A stretch of DNA of 64,000 bases from Telopea speciosissima. Lineage: Eukaryota; Streptophyta; Magnoliopsida; Proteales; Proteaceae. Made by a program: the position numbers and the translations under genes. Within the stretch, counting starts at the first letter, position 1; every line of letters begins with the position of its first letter. The DNA lies in the NCBI RefSeq assembly GCF_018873765.1, contig NC_057922.1, forward strand, positions 43,482,321-43,546,320. The letters run 5' to 3'. This document shows positions 22,900 through 34,277 of this stretch, piece by piece. The notes under the pieces are model-generated. The model saw only the letters and a list, made by a program, of their open reading frames with translations, was not told the DNA's origin and searched no databases.

Positions 22900-24415
22900 A
22901 AATACCGATATCGATTCCTGGCCGATCCCGTATTAGTGGGTTGGTACTGACAAGGGTGAAAATGTAAAAAAAGTCTAATTTTTGAACAAAAAAAAAAAGT
23001 AAACCTAACCGATAGATCGATTTAGATCGGTATCGGTTGAGACCAATATCGATTCGTGGTCGATCTTGTATTAGTGGCTCAGTATAGACAAAGGTAAAAA
23101 CATATTTTAAAAAAAAACTAAATTAAGAAAATAGGGTAACCTAACCGATGCAGTCTGATAAATACAGTCCCCGATTGGTATTGGTGGAGATGGAGATCGA
23201 TACCGATTCCTGGCTGATCCCATATCGGTGGATCGATACTGATAATGAAAAAAATGTAAAAAAAAAAATCTAATTTTTTTTTTAAGAAAACAAGGGTTAA
23301 CCTAACCGATCCCGACCAACACTAATCGGTCTGCATCGGTTAGATTACCCTATTTTCTTCCCAAACAATTATTATTTTTAAAATATTTTTACCCTTGTCC
23401 GTACTAATCCATTGATATGGGATTGGCCAAGAATTGGTATCGGTCGCAGTAGATACCGATCCGTGTCGGTCGGGATTGGTTAGGTTTACCCCAGTTTTCT
23501 TTTTTTTTTAAATTTCATTTTTACCCTTGTTCGTACCGATCCACCGATACAAGATCAGCCAGGAATCGATACCGATCTCAATCTCCACCGATACCGGTCC
23601 GAAACGATATGTATTGGATTGCATCGGTTAGGTTACCCTATTTTCTTCAATTTTTTTTTTAAATATATTTATACCCATGTTTGTACTAACCCACCGATAC
23701 AAGATCGGTCAGGAATTGGTATTGGTCTCAGTCGATACCGATCCAAATCGATCTGTCGTTTAGGTTTACACTTTTTTGTTCAAAAATTAGATTTTTTTTG
23801 TAAATTTTTACTAGATCAATTTAGATCGGTATCGGCTGAGACCAATACCGATTTCTGGTCGATCTTGTATCGGTGGGTCAGTATAGACAAAGGTAAAAAT
23901 ATATTTAAAAAAAAACTAATTTTTTGGAAGAAAATAGGGTAACATAACCGATGCACTCCGATAAAATCGGTCCCCGATCGGTATCGGTGGAGATAGAGAT
24001 CGATACCGATTCCTGGCTGATCCCGTATCGATGGATCGATACGGACAATGAAAAAAATGTAAAAAAAAAATCGAATTTTTTTAAAAGAAAACTGGGGTAA
24101 ACCTAACCGATCCCGACCAACACGGATCGGTCTGCATCAGTTAGATTACTCTATTTTCTTCCAAAAAAATTATTATTTTTTAAATATTTTTACCCTTGTC
24201 CGTACTAATCCATTGATATGGGATCGGCCAAGAATCGGTATCAGGTTCAATAGATACCGATCCGTGCCGGTCGGGATTGGTTAGGTTTACCATTGTTTTC
24301 CTTTTTAAAAAAAGATTTTTACCCTTGTCCGTACCGATCCACAGATACAGGATCGGCCAGGAATCGATATCGATCTCCATCTCCACCGATACCGGTCCAG
24401 AACGATTTGTTTCGG
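22900..24415. repeat. Array of inverted and direct cggtatcg-type units with an 800-bp duplication
   Basis: About ten units of roughly 110-170 bp, each with a ccgatcccgtat-type core followed by a homopolymer-rich linker. They are arranged three forward, three reversed, two forward, two reversed. The block 23033-23611 is repeated at 23833-24411, an offset of 800 bp, with roughly nine tenths identity by eye. No coding sense. Because adjacent blocks are inverted, a transcript could form long double-stranded RNA. Confidence 0.85.
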
Positions 24416-24771
24416 TAAATTAATATATTGTAACTTAAGTTAATAAAATATAAAATATAACAACTGTTTTCAATTTTGCTTTAAGGATTCTAACATATAA
24501 TAATTTGCAGAATAAGTTTTATTACATTAGAGGAATAATCTCAAAAGTTAAAACTGAAGAACCATTAAACAACGCATACACAAATGTAGCAAAAAGGTAC
24601 ACTTCAAAGGAGCAAAAATAGCATGCGAAAAATGTACAAATGATGATACAGAGTATACACAAAAGTAAGATTCCAATTTACCAATAAATCAATGCAACAA
24701 ATATTTATTTTAATAGTATTTTAAATTAACAATTATTTCACATTCACAAGTACTTGATAAAATTCAAGGTC

Positions 24772-25159
24772 TTGGATGACATAGAAACAATAATTGTGAT
24801 AATATTTAATGATATTGAAACAATTATCGGATTATCAGCAGTTGAATATGCAAAATCAACAGAAAAGGTAAGCAAATTATATTAATTTTTTAAAATAAAT
24901 TTACTAAAATAAATAAAGAAATTACTACACTTAAATATATATTTAATGTTTATTTTCTATTTTGCAGCACAAAGAGTCTTTAAAGTCTTGCGTATCCCAA
25001 ATATATTGTTTCTACTTCAAAATTGATGACAGGAACAATTCAAGTAGAACATCCAAAAGAATAGTTGCAGATACACTCAAGAAAAGAAATGCGGAAAAGA
25101 AGGATGTCATTGAATTAGAAGACAATGAAGATAAAAAAAAAGAAGAAGATAAAAACTGA
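24772..25159 (+). pseudogene. RPA70-like remnant, two exons
   Basis: Exon 1 (about 24772-24867) reads VLDDIETIIVIIFNDIETII followed by GLSAVEYAKSTEK, which resembles an OB-fold segment of replication protein A. It ends at a good donor (AAG/gtaagc). A 100-bp intron ends in tttgcag, and exon 2 (24968-25159) continues HKESLKSCVSQIYCFYFKI. RPA-like genes are often carried by plant Helitrons, which fits the setting. It is far shorter than RPA70, with no start or zinc-finger part, so it is a remnant. Confidence 0.5.
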
Positions 25160-26524
25160 GAAGAAATAGATTTGGAAAGCTAAAAGGCATAGCTACAAAG
25201 AGTGTATTTAGAAGTTATTTAAGGATTGATGATAATGAATAATGTAAATATTAACGATAGTAGCGTTTTAACTTTATTAATCTTAAATTTACATAAATTT
25301 CTTTTTTTACGGAATGATTTTAACTTCAAAATAAAACTAACAATAAAATCACAATAACAAAAGATCAAGAGTTTTATTATTTTTCTATTTCGTTTTAAGC
25401 ATCTTTCTTTGAAAACAACATCTAAAATTTAAATATGGGTCTTAATTAACTATCCTATAATAAAACATGACATTATACAAATTACTACAAAACAAAATAG
25501 AATACAACAATCACTACATCAACAACGCAACTATATTTTCATTTAAAAATCAACGGTAGTGTAAAGAAAAGTATATCATGATTCTGTAAGTTAGACTCAC
25601 TAATATATCTACTTAGAATCCATATATGGTCACACATGCATTTGCACGTGCACCTTTACTAGTATATATATATCATATCATACTATTATATAAAGCACGT
25701 TGTAGCAAATCTTTCATTTACCTATTCTACCCTTCATTTTTATTTAAATACCACGATTCCTTCACTCCCTTTTTCTCTTTTATGTTTATTTTTTATAAAA
25801 TTGATGGTACCCTTTAGTATCGTAATTTTTATTTTTTTTTTAATTTATTTAATCTTTATTTAATACTTTAATCGATGGTATACCAAACACTTCCTTCTTC
25901 TTCCTTCTCCTTCATCTTCCTTATTCTCATTCTTTGCAGTTCTACAGAGAAGATCGATCCACTGAATCAATGGTATACCTATAGCTTGCTCATCGTCTCT
26001 ACCAAACCCTTCCTTCTCCTTCCCTCTCCACCGTCTCCTTCATCTTCCCCATTCTCATTCTCTCTCTCTCTCATAAAAAAGATTGAGGTCTACATCACTG
26101 CAAGCAAAGATCGAGATATCCAGTAGATTGCTTCATCTTCTCCAAGCTATCTAACCAAAGTAGCGTGTTTCTGTTCCTTGCTATTAAAGTTTGTTACTCT
26201 TCATAAATCTGTTTTATGGTTGCCCTGAATGAGGTGAAACTCCTTATTCTTACTTGCCATGGGGGATTTTGGTGTAGATACCAACAAGGGGAAGGGCAGC
26301 TCAGACAGACAGAGTTCAATGGTATGAGCCTGCTACAATGAAATACTTGGGGTTTTTCCCTGCGTTGACACCTGATAAGGTTTGTAATTTGATTTGCGTT
26401 AAAGCCATATGGTATATGGGCTTTCTATTATATGGTTGTGTGGATTTGAGTTCAATTCTACATGAGCGGCATTTTTGCATGATTAATTTTGAAGAGCTAT
26501 GGCTAAGGGTTAATTAAACGGATA

Positions 26525-28141
26525 ACTCAGGTTTGGCAACGTTCTTGAGAGGCAGGTTTGTTGATGTGGATGGGTCTTACGCAGGTTACAGTCCTCTTCC
26601 ATCCTACCTGGGCTGAGAAAGGTTTGGACTTTTGTGGGCGATTCGGAACGCTGGATCATTGGGGATGGGTCCTTAATTAAGTTCTGGTATGATCATTGGG
26701 TGGGGGAGAACAAGATAATGGACCTGCTGGGGGACAATGTCCAGCTTCCTAGGAACTTGAGGGCTTGTGTGGCTGATTTTATTCATGAGGGGAATTGGAG
26801 CCTACTAGTGGTCACTTCCCCTCAATTGGATGATGTATGCAATCGGATTAAGGACATTAAACTGTCGACGGGGATGAGGGAGGACGTGAGGGTTTGGTCC
26901 TTGGCAAAATCTAGGAGGTTCACAATGCAGCCAGCTTGGGAGGTACTCAGACAAAGGGCACCTTCTCGAAGCTAGGTGGAGGTGGTGTGGTTGAAGGGCC
27001 TGCAGCCTCGTACTTCAACGTTTGGATGGTGTCTGGCATGGGGTTGCCTACCAACAAATGATCTTGTAAGGAAAAAAAAGGTCCCATTGGTCTCTAGGTG
27101 TGAACTTTGCAGAAAGAGCCAAGAAACGTTCAGTCATTTATTTCTGGAGTGCGAATTCAGTGTGAGTGTCTGGACTGAAATGCTTAGGAGGTTTGATGTC
27201 AGATGGGGAGGTTTTCCCTCGATGGAGGAGCTGTTCTCTTGGTGGAAAAGGAAAGCGAGGACCGTGTCATTGTGGAAAGCTTGGTGTCCCCTAGTTGTTT
27301 TGATTCTGTATCAGCTGTGGAGGGAACGAAACAGAAGAAGGTGTGATTCCAGGGAAGGCTCATACAAGATGGTAATCAGGCTAGTGCTGTTGGCTTTGGC
27401 TGAGTTCTCTTACCTAGTTCCAATGACAGTGAGATCAATTACTGAGTTGATTCTCTCAAGAACCTTGCATGTGAAGGTCGTGCCGCGCAAGCCGCAACAG
27501 ATTCTTGAACTCTGCTGGTCTTTCCCTATCCAAGGGGGTACCAAGCTAAATATAGATGGATGTTCTCTAGGAAATCTAGGGCGCTCAGGGGCAAGAGGAA
27601 TCTTTCGTAATCATTTGGGTACCCCCTTGCGATGCTTCGCTTCCTATGTAGGAGTGGGAACCAACTTCCTGGCAGAATTTGAAGCGTTTTTTATAGGCAT
27701 CCATTATGCGATGGCCTTGCACGTGGAAATGCTTTGGGTGGAATGCGACTCTCTCTCAGTGGTGGTATGTATTTCAAACCAGCGCATTCCGTGGATTTTT
27801 CAGCAAAGGTGGTGGCACTACAAAATATATCTAGACCGCACCTCTCGGAGGGTTACGCACTGGTACAGGGAGGTGAACACTGTGGCAGATAAACTGGCAA
27901 ATCATGCGGCTTCTACGTCGACTAGCAATGTTTGGGACAGCCCCCCGGCGTTTATTAATAGAGAAATTTCTGGAGATGCCCTCATGAAACCTAGATACAA
28001 ATTCATGTAATGTCCTATTTGGTTGGGTTCTGCTTTGCTGATGGCCATGCCGTGGGTGGACTAGACACTCAATAACTTTGTAATGCTCTTGATTGTTTTG
28101 GTGTTTATAATATAACTCAGCTGCTGACCTTTAGCAAAAAA
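26525..28141 (+). mobile_element. LINE tail with zinc-binding and RNase H domains
   Basis: A 5'-truncated non-LTR retrotransposon. The frame from about 26620 reads GDSERWIIGDGSLIKFWYDH, then a zf-RVT-like segment (TFGWCLAWGCLPTNDLVRKK, with CELCRKSQETFSHLFLEC). An RNase H domain follows from about 27540 with its acidic residues in place (NIDGCSLGN, AEFEAF, ECDSL, NTVADKLANHA). One in-frame TAG at 26973-26975 separates the first 113 codons from the remaining 344. After the stop at 28010, a 3' UTR ends gctgacctttagc plus seven A (about 28141), the tail typical of the family here. Confidence 0.85.
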
Positions 28142-28804
28142 ACGCTATGGCTAAGCAAGTCATCATTTGGAAAATACATATTAGATTGGGTAATTTCTTC
28201 TTCTACAACTCAAGCCTCTCCGGCAAGCCACTGGCTAGAGAAAACCCGTCTCCTTTCTTCTCTCTGCCCCAATCTAGTTGGATATTTTACTTGTGTTTTT
28301 GTTATAACAGGTGTGTGATTCTGGCAAAGCAAATTTTTTTAAAGGATTTGTTTCACTGTATCTCGACTCGACTCGACTCTGATGGTATGTTATTTGCGTT
28401 TTTACTTTATGTGATTTTAGGTTACTTGGTTTATATTCCTTTTTCTTTTTTTTCCCCTCAAATAAGGTTTCCTGAATGTTTAGAACCGATTCATCAGTTT
28501 GTTGAAGCATGCTATAAGCAATTTCCTGGAAAATCCAGGAGATAGTTAAGTTCATCCATCATTGTGCTTGAATTGGAGGCTCAGAAATTTGAAACTTGTC
28601 TCATGCGCAATGCCTATCTGTTTCAATCCTGACTTCAATCTCAATCGAGTTATTAAGTTCTTGCGAGTGATAGACCTACCTACACCGATTGATCCTTTTG
28701 AGATGCAATCAGATATTGAATGAGTCTTTAAGATATAAAGAAATTAACATTTTTCACGTGTTTATCTATAAACCCTCACCACCGCCTTACGTGAATTAGT
28801 TTGG
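28142..28804 (+). other. Unassigned sequence between LINE tail and small gene
   Basis: Contains ATG-led but short frames and a possible exon near 28466-28545 (reading FPECLEPIHQFVEACYKQFP). I do not recognise it. Nothing further is supported up to the TATA box at 28815. Confidence 0.3.
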
Positions 28805-28814
28805 TCTGGCCACT

Positions 28815-28822
28815 TATATAAG
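28815..28822 (+). promoter_or_regulatory. TATA box of the small gene at 28885
   Basis: TATATAAG lies 63-70 bp before the ATG, with a CT-rich presumed start region (ctctcctctcc) about 10 bp downstream. This is typical plant core-promoter spacing with a short leader. Confidence 0.6.
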
Positions 28823-28884
28823 TACTCTCCTCTCCTTTGCTTGAGACGTTGAGATAAATAGAAAAACAGACAACACAAGCAACA

Positions 28885-29178
28885 ATGGCTTTGAAGATAA
28901 TAGAAGCAGTTAAAGCTTCCCTGAAGAGGGGTTGCCATCAAGCAAGAGTTTGTGATCAAAAGACAATGAGGTGCAATCTATTGGTGGTGATAGCTCAAGC
29001 GCACGGCGGTAGTGTTGTTTCTCGCTGCGACGTAGGCGGCGGAGTCACTCGGATGAAGGTTGTGGTGAAGAAGCAAGACCTGAAGCAAATGCTAGCAATG
29101 ATGGAGATTGACAAGAACAACACCCACCAAGCATCACCTTTATTATCAATAACCTTAGATAGTCTTTTTGGAATGTAG
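28885..29178 (+). CDS. Small plant protein of unknown function, 97 residues
   Basis: A complete frame with a good start context (aacaATGGCT) behind a TATA box. The protein starts MALKIIEAVKASLKRG, has a basic, cysteine-bearing N-terminal half, then a conserved-looking stretch TRMKVVVKKQDLKQMLAMM. The latter resembles the C-terminal KVVVTKQELKQML-type motif of a family of short uncharacterised land-plant proteins (recognised by impression, no name). No signal peptide or membrane segment. It lies inside Helitron 2 and points the same way as the Helitron. It may be a captured copy whose parent lies elsewhere, or an old resident gene. The intact frame plus promoter argue that it can be expressed. 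Confidence 0.6.
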   Translation: MALKIIEAVKASLKRGCHQARVCDQKTMRCNLLVVIAQAHGGSVVSRCDVGGGVTRMKVVVKKQDLKQMLAMMEIDKNNTHQASPLLSITLDSLFGM

Positions 29179-29855
29179 GGAGCATTTTGTTTAACTTCTT
29201 ATAATTTGTTCTCCCTTCTCTCATACTTTCTTTTCCAACCACTGTTATCCATTTAAATATCAATTTTTTTTTTCCAAGAATGGATATGGTTTACTGTTCT
29301 GAAATTCCGTAGGCATCATCTTATTCAGATCTCTGTATTCTTTTGCAATTTGAGTTATTTTTATCTTTCTATTAAACCTGTTATTTCTGCTATCTGAACA
29401 TTGATCAGAGCAACAATTTGGCCCAATTAATTAGACTTGATATGAAAGCTAAGAAAATGGGCCTAACTCAACTTCAAGGTTCAGGCCACCTATTAGTCCA
29501 GTCAATTCAAGTTTGGCATTAATCTAAATTCGTGTTTGAGAGTTAATTTTTCTTGTAACCTCAAATTGTCTTCTTATTTGCTCAGAATTTCTCTGCTACT
29601 GTTTTGTTCGTGTCTCTTCTGATCCTTGGAAGCCCTTATTACCTACTTCTTATTGTATTTGTGCAAGGGCCAAGTAAGCTTAGTTTGGGTATTGATTTTG
29701 ATCCCTGCATACATAAGAATGTGGCAATTCAAGCTGTTAGTAGAAGCAATCCATACACTCCCCTCCATTAAAACAACTCTGTTTATGCTACCTACCAACT
29801 AATAGTTCAAAGGTAGTCCTCTCCCTCTCTCTCTCTCAAATGAACCACATTTTCT
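29179..29855. other. Intergenic sequence inside Helitron 2
   Basis: No gene. AT-rich 3' flank of the small gene and, from about 29820, the downstream side of the minus-strand HIPP fragment, including a ctctctctctctc run at 29821-29837. Confidence 0.35.
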
Positions 29856-30905
29856 TTACATAATAACACAACTGTTTGTGTTTTCATCATTAAACATATG
29901 AGTTAAAGAGTGAGAAGAGCCACTGTTGTCTGGCTGGGGGCTTGGGTAAGTGTAAAAGTGAGGATAAGGGTTCTGGTAGTTGTAGTAATAGCTAGTGGTG
30001 GGAGGGATGGTAGGAGAACGGTTGTACATCATCTGTGGCTGCATATACCTTGCCTCATTCATCATCAAATTGATGTTATTCCTGTTCTACAAGTTCACAG
30101 CTGATGATGGTGAATGATTGAACTCGTAACCCTGCAAGTTGTTCATCATGGTTGATGGATGCTGCCCACCTGTTGCAAACCCACCAGCTGGAAATCCAGC
30201 AGAAGATCCTTGGAAGACATTGTTCATCTGGGTTTGAAAACCTTATCCATTACCTCCAAGGCCAACACCAAAACCATGGCCATGGCCATTTAGCCCAGAT
30301 AACATGGCATTGATGTCATTTCCCTTTTTAACCTCACCGGCATTTATATGCCCACCACCCAAATGGGGGGCGGCATTCATCTTTGCAGCTGCCATGTTCT
30401 TTTGATCCATCGCACCCTTCATACCCATATTCTGGTTAGAATTTCCTCCGCCATTGCCACAACCGCCTTTTTTTCCAGCTTGCCCATTTTCTCCATTGTT
30501 CATTTTACCACTGTTTTGGGGACCTGCACCATTTTTCTTTGCATAAGCCACCATATTGGCTTGCTGTCCGTGCAAACCCAGATCATTAGCTTTCTCTTGG
30601 AGCAAACGTAACCCTTCTTCAAAGTCATCTTTGTCATCATCATTATAGTCGAATTCATCCTCTTTAGTACTAAATGTTGGATACTTAAGCTGATTTGTGA
30701 AGGCCTTGAGACCCGTCTTCAGACCCTGCTTTTGGTCTTTGCCATTATTACCATCTTTGATGCAATTTGTTTATTGCTGTTTCTGGTTCTGGTTGGATTT
30801 CGCAAACCAAATCTCTGCATGTTTACCAGCTCTGACCAACTTCTTAATAAAAGTAGCAGGATCCATAATTCCTGAGACTCTGACCTTTTGTTGCTCTGGT
30901 TCTAC
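29856..30905 (-). pseudogene. HIPP33-like metal-binding isoprenylated protein, fragment
   Basis: Heavy-metal-associated isoprenylated plant proteins carry an N-terminal HMA fold, a Gly/Asn-rich middle and a C-terminal farnesylation motif. On the minus strand, 30905 down reads KVRVSGIMDPATFIKKLVRA followed by GKHAEIWF (end of the HMA domain), then an acidic stretch and a Gly/Asn/Lys-rich middle. The C-terminus is MYNRSPTIPPTTSYYYNYQN, ending MFNDENTNSCVIM, where CVIM is a CaaX box. The first exon with the CxxC metal site is absent. The frame is kept over about 350 codons with only three stop codons (near 30773, 30247 and 30091) and no frameshift. The upstream break coincides with Helitron 5'-end sequence (30901 onward), so this looks like a capture that later decayed. 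Confidence 0.8.
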
Positions 30906-31030
30906 CCTTCATTCTTATCTAAAATTTCATTCTTCAAATCTTAATCTTTATGTCATTCTTTCTTATAATTTCATAATCTTAGGTACCCTTAATATTAATT
31001 ACTGTTTTTAATTAGTGGCAAATCTTAAAT

Positions 31031-31962
31031 CATTTTTTTATTTACATTTTATTCTACGATAACATTCTCACACCCTCGACCTTCTACCGCTCTTTGCTTC
31101 GTTCTTCATTCTTCACAAAACCTAGCCCTTGCCCTTCCATATCTACAGAGGACGAAACCCCTTCTTGGAAATCTAGGGTTCTTGCGGTGTGACGGCAGAG
31201 ACTGAAGGATTTGGAAGCACCATCTCTTTCCCGCTTCATCCTTTTTTTTTTGAGATATGATACTCTCACCCATTGCGATCTGTATACCACCTTCATCTTC
31301 TGCTTGTGGATTATCTGCAACAAGGCGAACGATACCCTGCCTTGGCACCTAGGACTAGCAGCAATGTTCGATGTTCAATCTTCAATTCCTTTCTCTTCCA
31401 GTTTCATTACTTAATCGTCGATCTTGAGGACACCACAGGCACGAAAATGTGAGCATGACATATCTCTTACTTTGTCTCACTCCCTCGCGGCCAACATGTT
31501 ACTGTATTTTCGAAGAGATCGATGTTTTTTTTTTTTTTATTTTTTTTTTTTAAATTCTTATTTTATTCTTCTGGATGATTTAGGATCTCAACGGCTTCAA
31601 ATGTTGAATACAAGCAGGAGGAGAAGTTTAAGATCAATCTGATGGTAAAAAAATTTCTAACAACCCCGCACATGCACGCTCGCACTCACTCGCTGGAGTT
31701 CTGCTCCATTTCAGAACTCTCGGCTTCAGTCTATCACCCTCTAGCCTTTCATTCATGCAGTTGAATGCAATCCATTCTTGGTTGTCCTTTGGTAGTCTGG
31801 GTGCAACAGATTTTTTTAATTAACTTGCTTTTCTTTCTTCTTCTTCTTTTTCTGTAGGGATTGTGGGAAGCAAGTTTATTTGGGTGAGGAATGGGTGAGG
31901 AATTAATCTCCGTTTTGCTTCTTTGCTAATTTCTTCTTATTGTGTTAATCTTAATTTTTACT
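31031..31962. other. Unassigned 3' part of Helitron 2
   Basis: Has gene-like composition (for example around 31080-31450) and poly-T runs (31530-31552), but no frame I can name. It could be captured untranslated or exon sequence. Confidence 0.3.
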
Positions 31963-32029
31963 TCACTAATATATCTACTTAGAATCCACGTATGGTCACA
32001 CGTGCACCTTTACTAGTATATATATATAT

Positions 32030-33990
32030 TTCTAGAGATCAGCAAGAATATATTAAAGATAAAAAAAAAAGAGAATACAAGATTCCAGGCATACCCGGAC
32101 AGGTACAAAAACAAAGAGCTAAAGCCAAGGGCCTACAGCCAAAGAGATGATAAAAAACAACTAAGGCTCAAATCACCAAGCCCCACAGGAAACACTACTC
32201 GAATCTGATCTAGGGCCTGCCCTTTGTATCATCCAATAAAAATCTCCAGGCTGAAGGAGGGAAATCAGAGACCCAAGGAGAGGACATGCCACTCTTTGCC
32301 GCTACCTTAGCAAGGAAATTTGCTACCGGATTAGCTTCACGGAAACAGTGAGAGATCTTTCAATGGATTGAGAGTAGATAAGGCTGCAAACCTAACCATT
32401 GCTGCCTAACAAACCAAAGGATCGAACTCGCATGGAGAGACTTCACGACTGATATGGAGTCACATTCCACCCATAACTGAGTCACCCCCATTTCCTTCGC
32501 TTTCAATAGGCCATCCATCACGGCCATGAACTCAGCCACATAGTTAGTCTTTGTGCCAAGGAAGAAACAGAAAGCTAACACCAAGGCTGCTCGATCATCT
32601 CTAAGAATACCACCAGCCCTGGCCCTACCTGGGTTTCCAAGCAAACACCCATCCATGTTAAGCTTCACCCATCCTCTAGGGGGGTTGAACCAATGCACTT
32701 CCGTAATGACCTGAGTTTTGGAATCACAGGAATGCCTAAACTTCTTGCACAGGACAGATCAAACACATAGGAGACCGGGTAGGAAAATTCCCTAGAAATC
32801 TCCCTTAGAGACACAAGAAAAATGGAGAAGATATCGACCAGCCCCTTGGCATTCCCCTCAAATTTCTTGCAGTTCCGTTCGGACCATAAGCAATACAGAA
32901 TTAGAATCACACCGGACAACCAAGCATCTCTCATGGGCACAGAACCGGCTTTCCTTTTCCACCACCCAAAGAACTCCAAAAGGGTCAAGGAACCCGGCCA
33001 TTGAACATGAAAGAGGAACAAAAACCTCTCCCAAAGGCAGCGAGCAAGAGGGCACTCAAAAAAAATATGAACATCTGATTCCACTTGGGCCTTACAAAAT
33101 TCACAGTGAGAAACCAAGGAAACCCCTTTGCGAGATAACGCCATGTCCGTGGGCGTTTTACCATGCAGTAATCGCCAAGCAAAGCATGAATGTCTAGGTA
33201 AGAGGAACTTATTCCACACCAAGCTACACCAATGAATTTGAGGCCCTTTCTTCCTGAGCATCTCCCAAGCTGATTTAATAGAGAACACCCCTGATGAGGT
33301 GATACCCCACGAGCAAGAATCCTATAAACTCGAACTGGGCAGAATAATACCATTTATCACGGCAAAAATATCCTTAAAAAAAGATGATCGGACCTGCGGG
33401 AGGGACCAAGAGCCATCAACAATGAAGTCCGAAACCCTGACATCTTTGTCCACGAAGAGATCCGCACCTAGACCAGAAGCATCGGCAATCGATTCACTTC
33501 CAAGCCAACAATCCTTCCAAAAACTGACAGAATTGCCATTTCCAATAACCCACCTTTCCTGTTGTTTAATAAAGTCCTATACTTTGCGGATACCAGGTAA
33601 GATCAATGAGGACAAGGAGAGAGGCTTTAGGCAGCCATCAGGGGAGAGAAACCTCGACCGCAAGAACTTACAAACAATGGAATCATCATGCCAAATCGAC
33701 CAAGCAAGCTTACATAAAGTTCCGGAGACGACGGATGCCCAGCCTTCCTTACGCTTTAGGCATGAAAACAACGTCCCACTTGACTGTCACAGCTCTTCTA
33801 GTCTCAATGTCACCCGACCAAATAAAGTTCTGGATCCACCCCTCCATAAGGGACACAAGGGAAGCGGGCCACAAATAAACTGAAAAGATGTGAACCGAAA
33901 GACTAAGCATCACAGACCTCACAAGCTCCACTCTACCTGCAAAAGATAGAAGCTTGCCTTTCCAGCCAAATCAATTGAGACCCTTAGTAA
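32030..33990 (-). mobile_element. LINE 3' part, reverse orientation
   Basis: The minus strand from 33978 reads GWKGKLLSFAGRVELVRSVM, the end of a LINE reverse transcriptase. It goes on to IQNFIWSGDIETRRAVTVKW, a GNGNSVSFWKD-type step, then a zf-RVT-like domain (about 33288-33000, with CEFCKAQVESDVHIFFEC). An RNase H domain follows (about 32690-32360; NMDGCLLGNPG, AEFMAVMDG, ECDSISVVKSL). Frameshifts separate these parts (near 33580 and 32690). The 3' end lies at about 32030, where Helitron 2 begins on the other side. It belongs to the same broad LINE group as 26525-28141 and is defective. Confidence 0.8.
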
Positions 33991-34016
33991 CAGGAGATCA
34001 CAGAGGCTCGATTTGG

Positions 34017-34277
34017 GGACCTCATGGGGGGGGGGGACGAGAATTTGCTGCTACACTTGTAGCTACTCTACTGGCAGTAAAGGAAATGTGATCTTAAAGG
34101 GTATTTTAGAAAATACCAAAACCTAAGTTTAGGGTATTTATGAATCCAAAGAGGAAGTGAATTATTCGATTTCCTTGACAGCCAGCAGAAACATTCCTTG
34201 ACTGTGAGTCATTCACGTATGTGACCATTCACCTCCCTTCCAAGTGTAGCAACAAAAAAATTTCCAAGACGAGGTCC
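34017..34277. mobile_element. MITE of the 9353 family
   Basis: The ends pair as inverted repeats (ggacctcatgggg ... gaatttgctgctacacttg on the left; inverted right end ggacctcgtcttgg ... tttttgttgctacacttgg). The interior matches the 9353-9522 copy (gggtattttagaaaatacc, gggtatttatgaatcc, gaagtgaattattcg). It contains a G11 run at 34028-34038. The target duplication is unclear. It abuts the upstream copy of the duplicated RLK promoter. Confidence 0.6.

Larger units (their letters stand above)
22076..25662 (+). mobile_element. Helitron 1 (non-autonomous), 3.6 kb
   Basis: Starts TCATACTATTATATAAAGC after an A and ends ...CCTTTACTAG before a T, as expected for Helitrons (5' TC, 3' CTRR, insertion between A and T, no target duplication). 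The second Helitron at 25678 has the same 22-bp 5' start and a nearly identical last 60 bp (from cactaatatatctacttaga), which defines both ends independently. A CACGTG palindromic core lies about 10 bp before the CTAG; the usual 3' hairpin is imperfect. Contents are three tandem copies of the 5' end, CT microsatellites (22770-22890), a 1.5-kb repeat array and an RPA-like remnant. No Rep/helicase is visible. Confidence 0.7.
25678..32016 (+). mobile_element. Helitron 2 with captured host sequences, 6.3 kb
   Basis: The 5' end TCATACTATTATATAAAGC follows an A. The 3' end CCTTTACTAG (CTAG at 32013-32016) is followed by T. Both ends match Helitron 1, and the element starts only 15 bp after Helitron 1 ends. 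In order it contains CT-rich leader-like sequence (25740-26130), unassigned sequence with a possible exon (around 26260-26380), a LINE tail (26525-28141), a small intact gene (28885-29178), a reversed HIPP gene fragment (29856-30905), a partial Helitron 5'-end copy (30901-31030) and unassigned sequence to the end. No helicase. The LINE may be a later insertion rather than part of the capture. Confidence 0.65.

Noticed and set aside
22900-24415. Centromeric-type satellite array
   Set aside because: Unit order alternates in orientation, copy number is low, and it lies inside Helitron ends.
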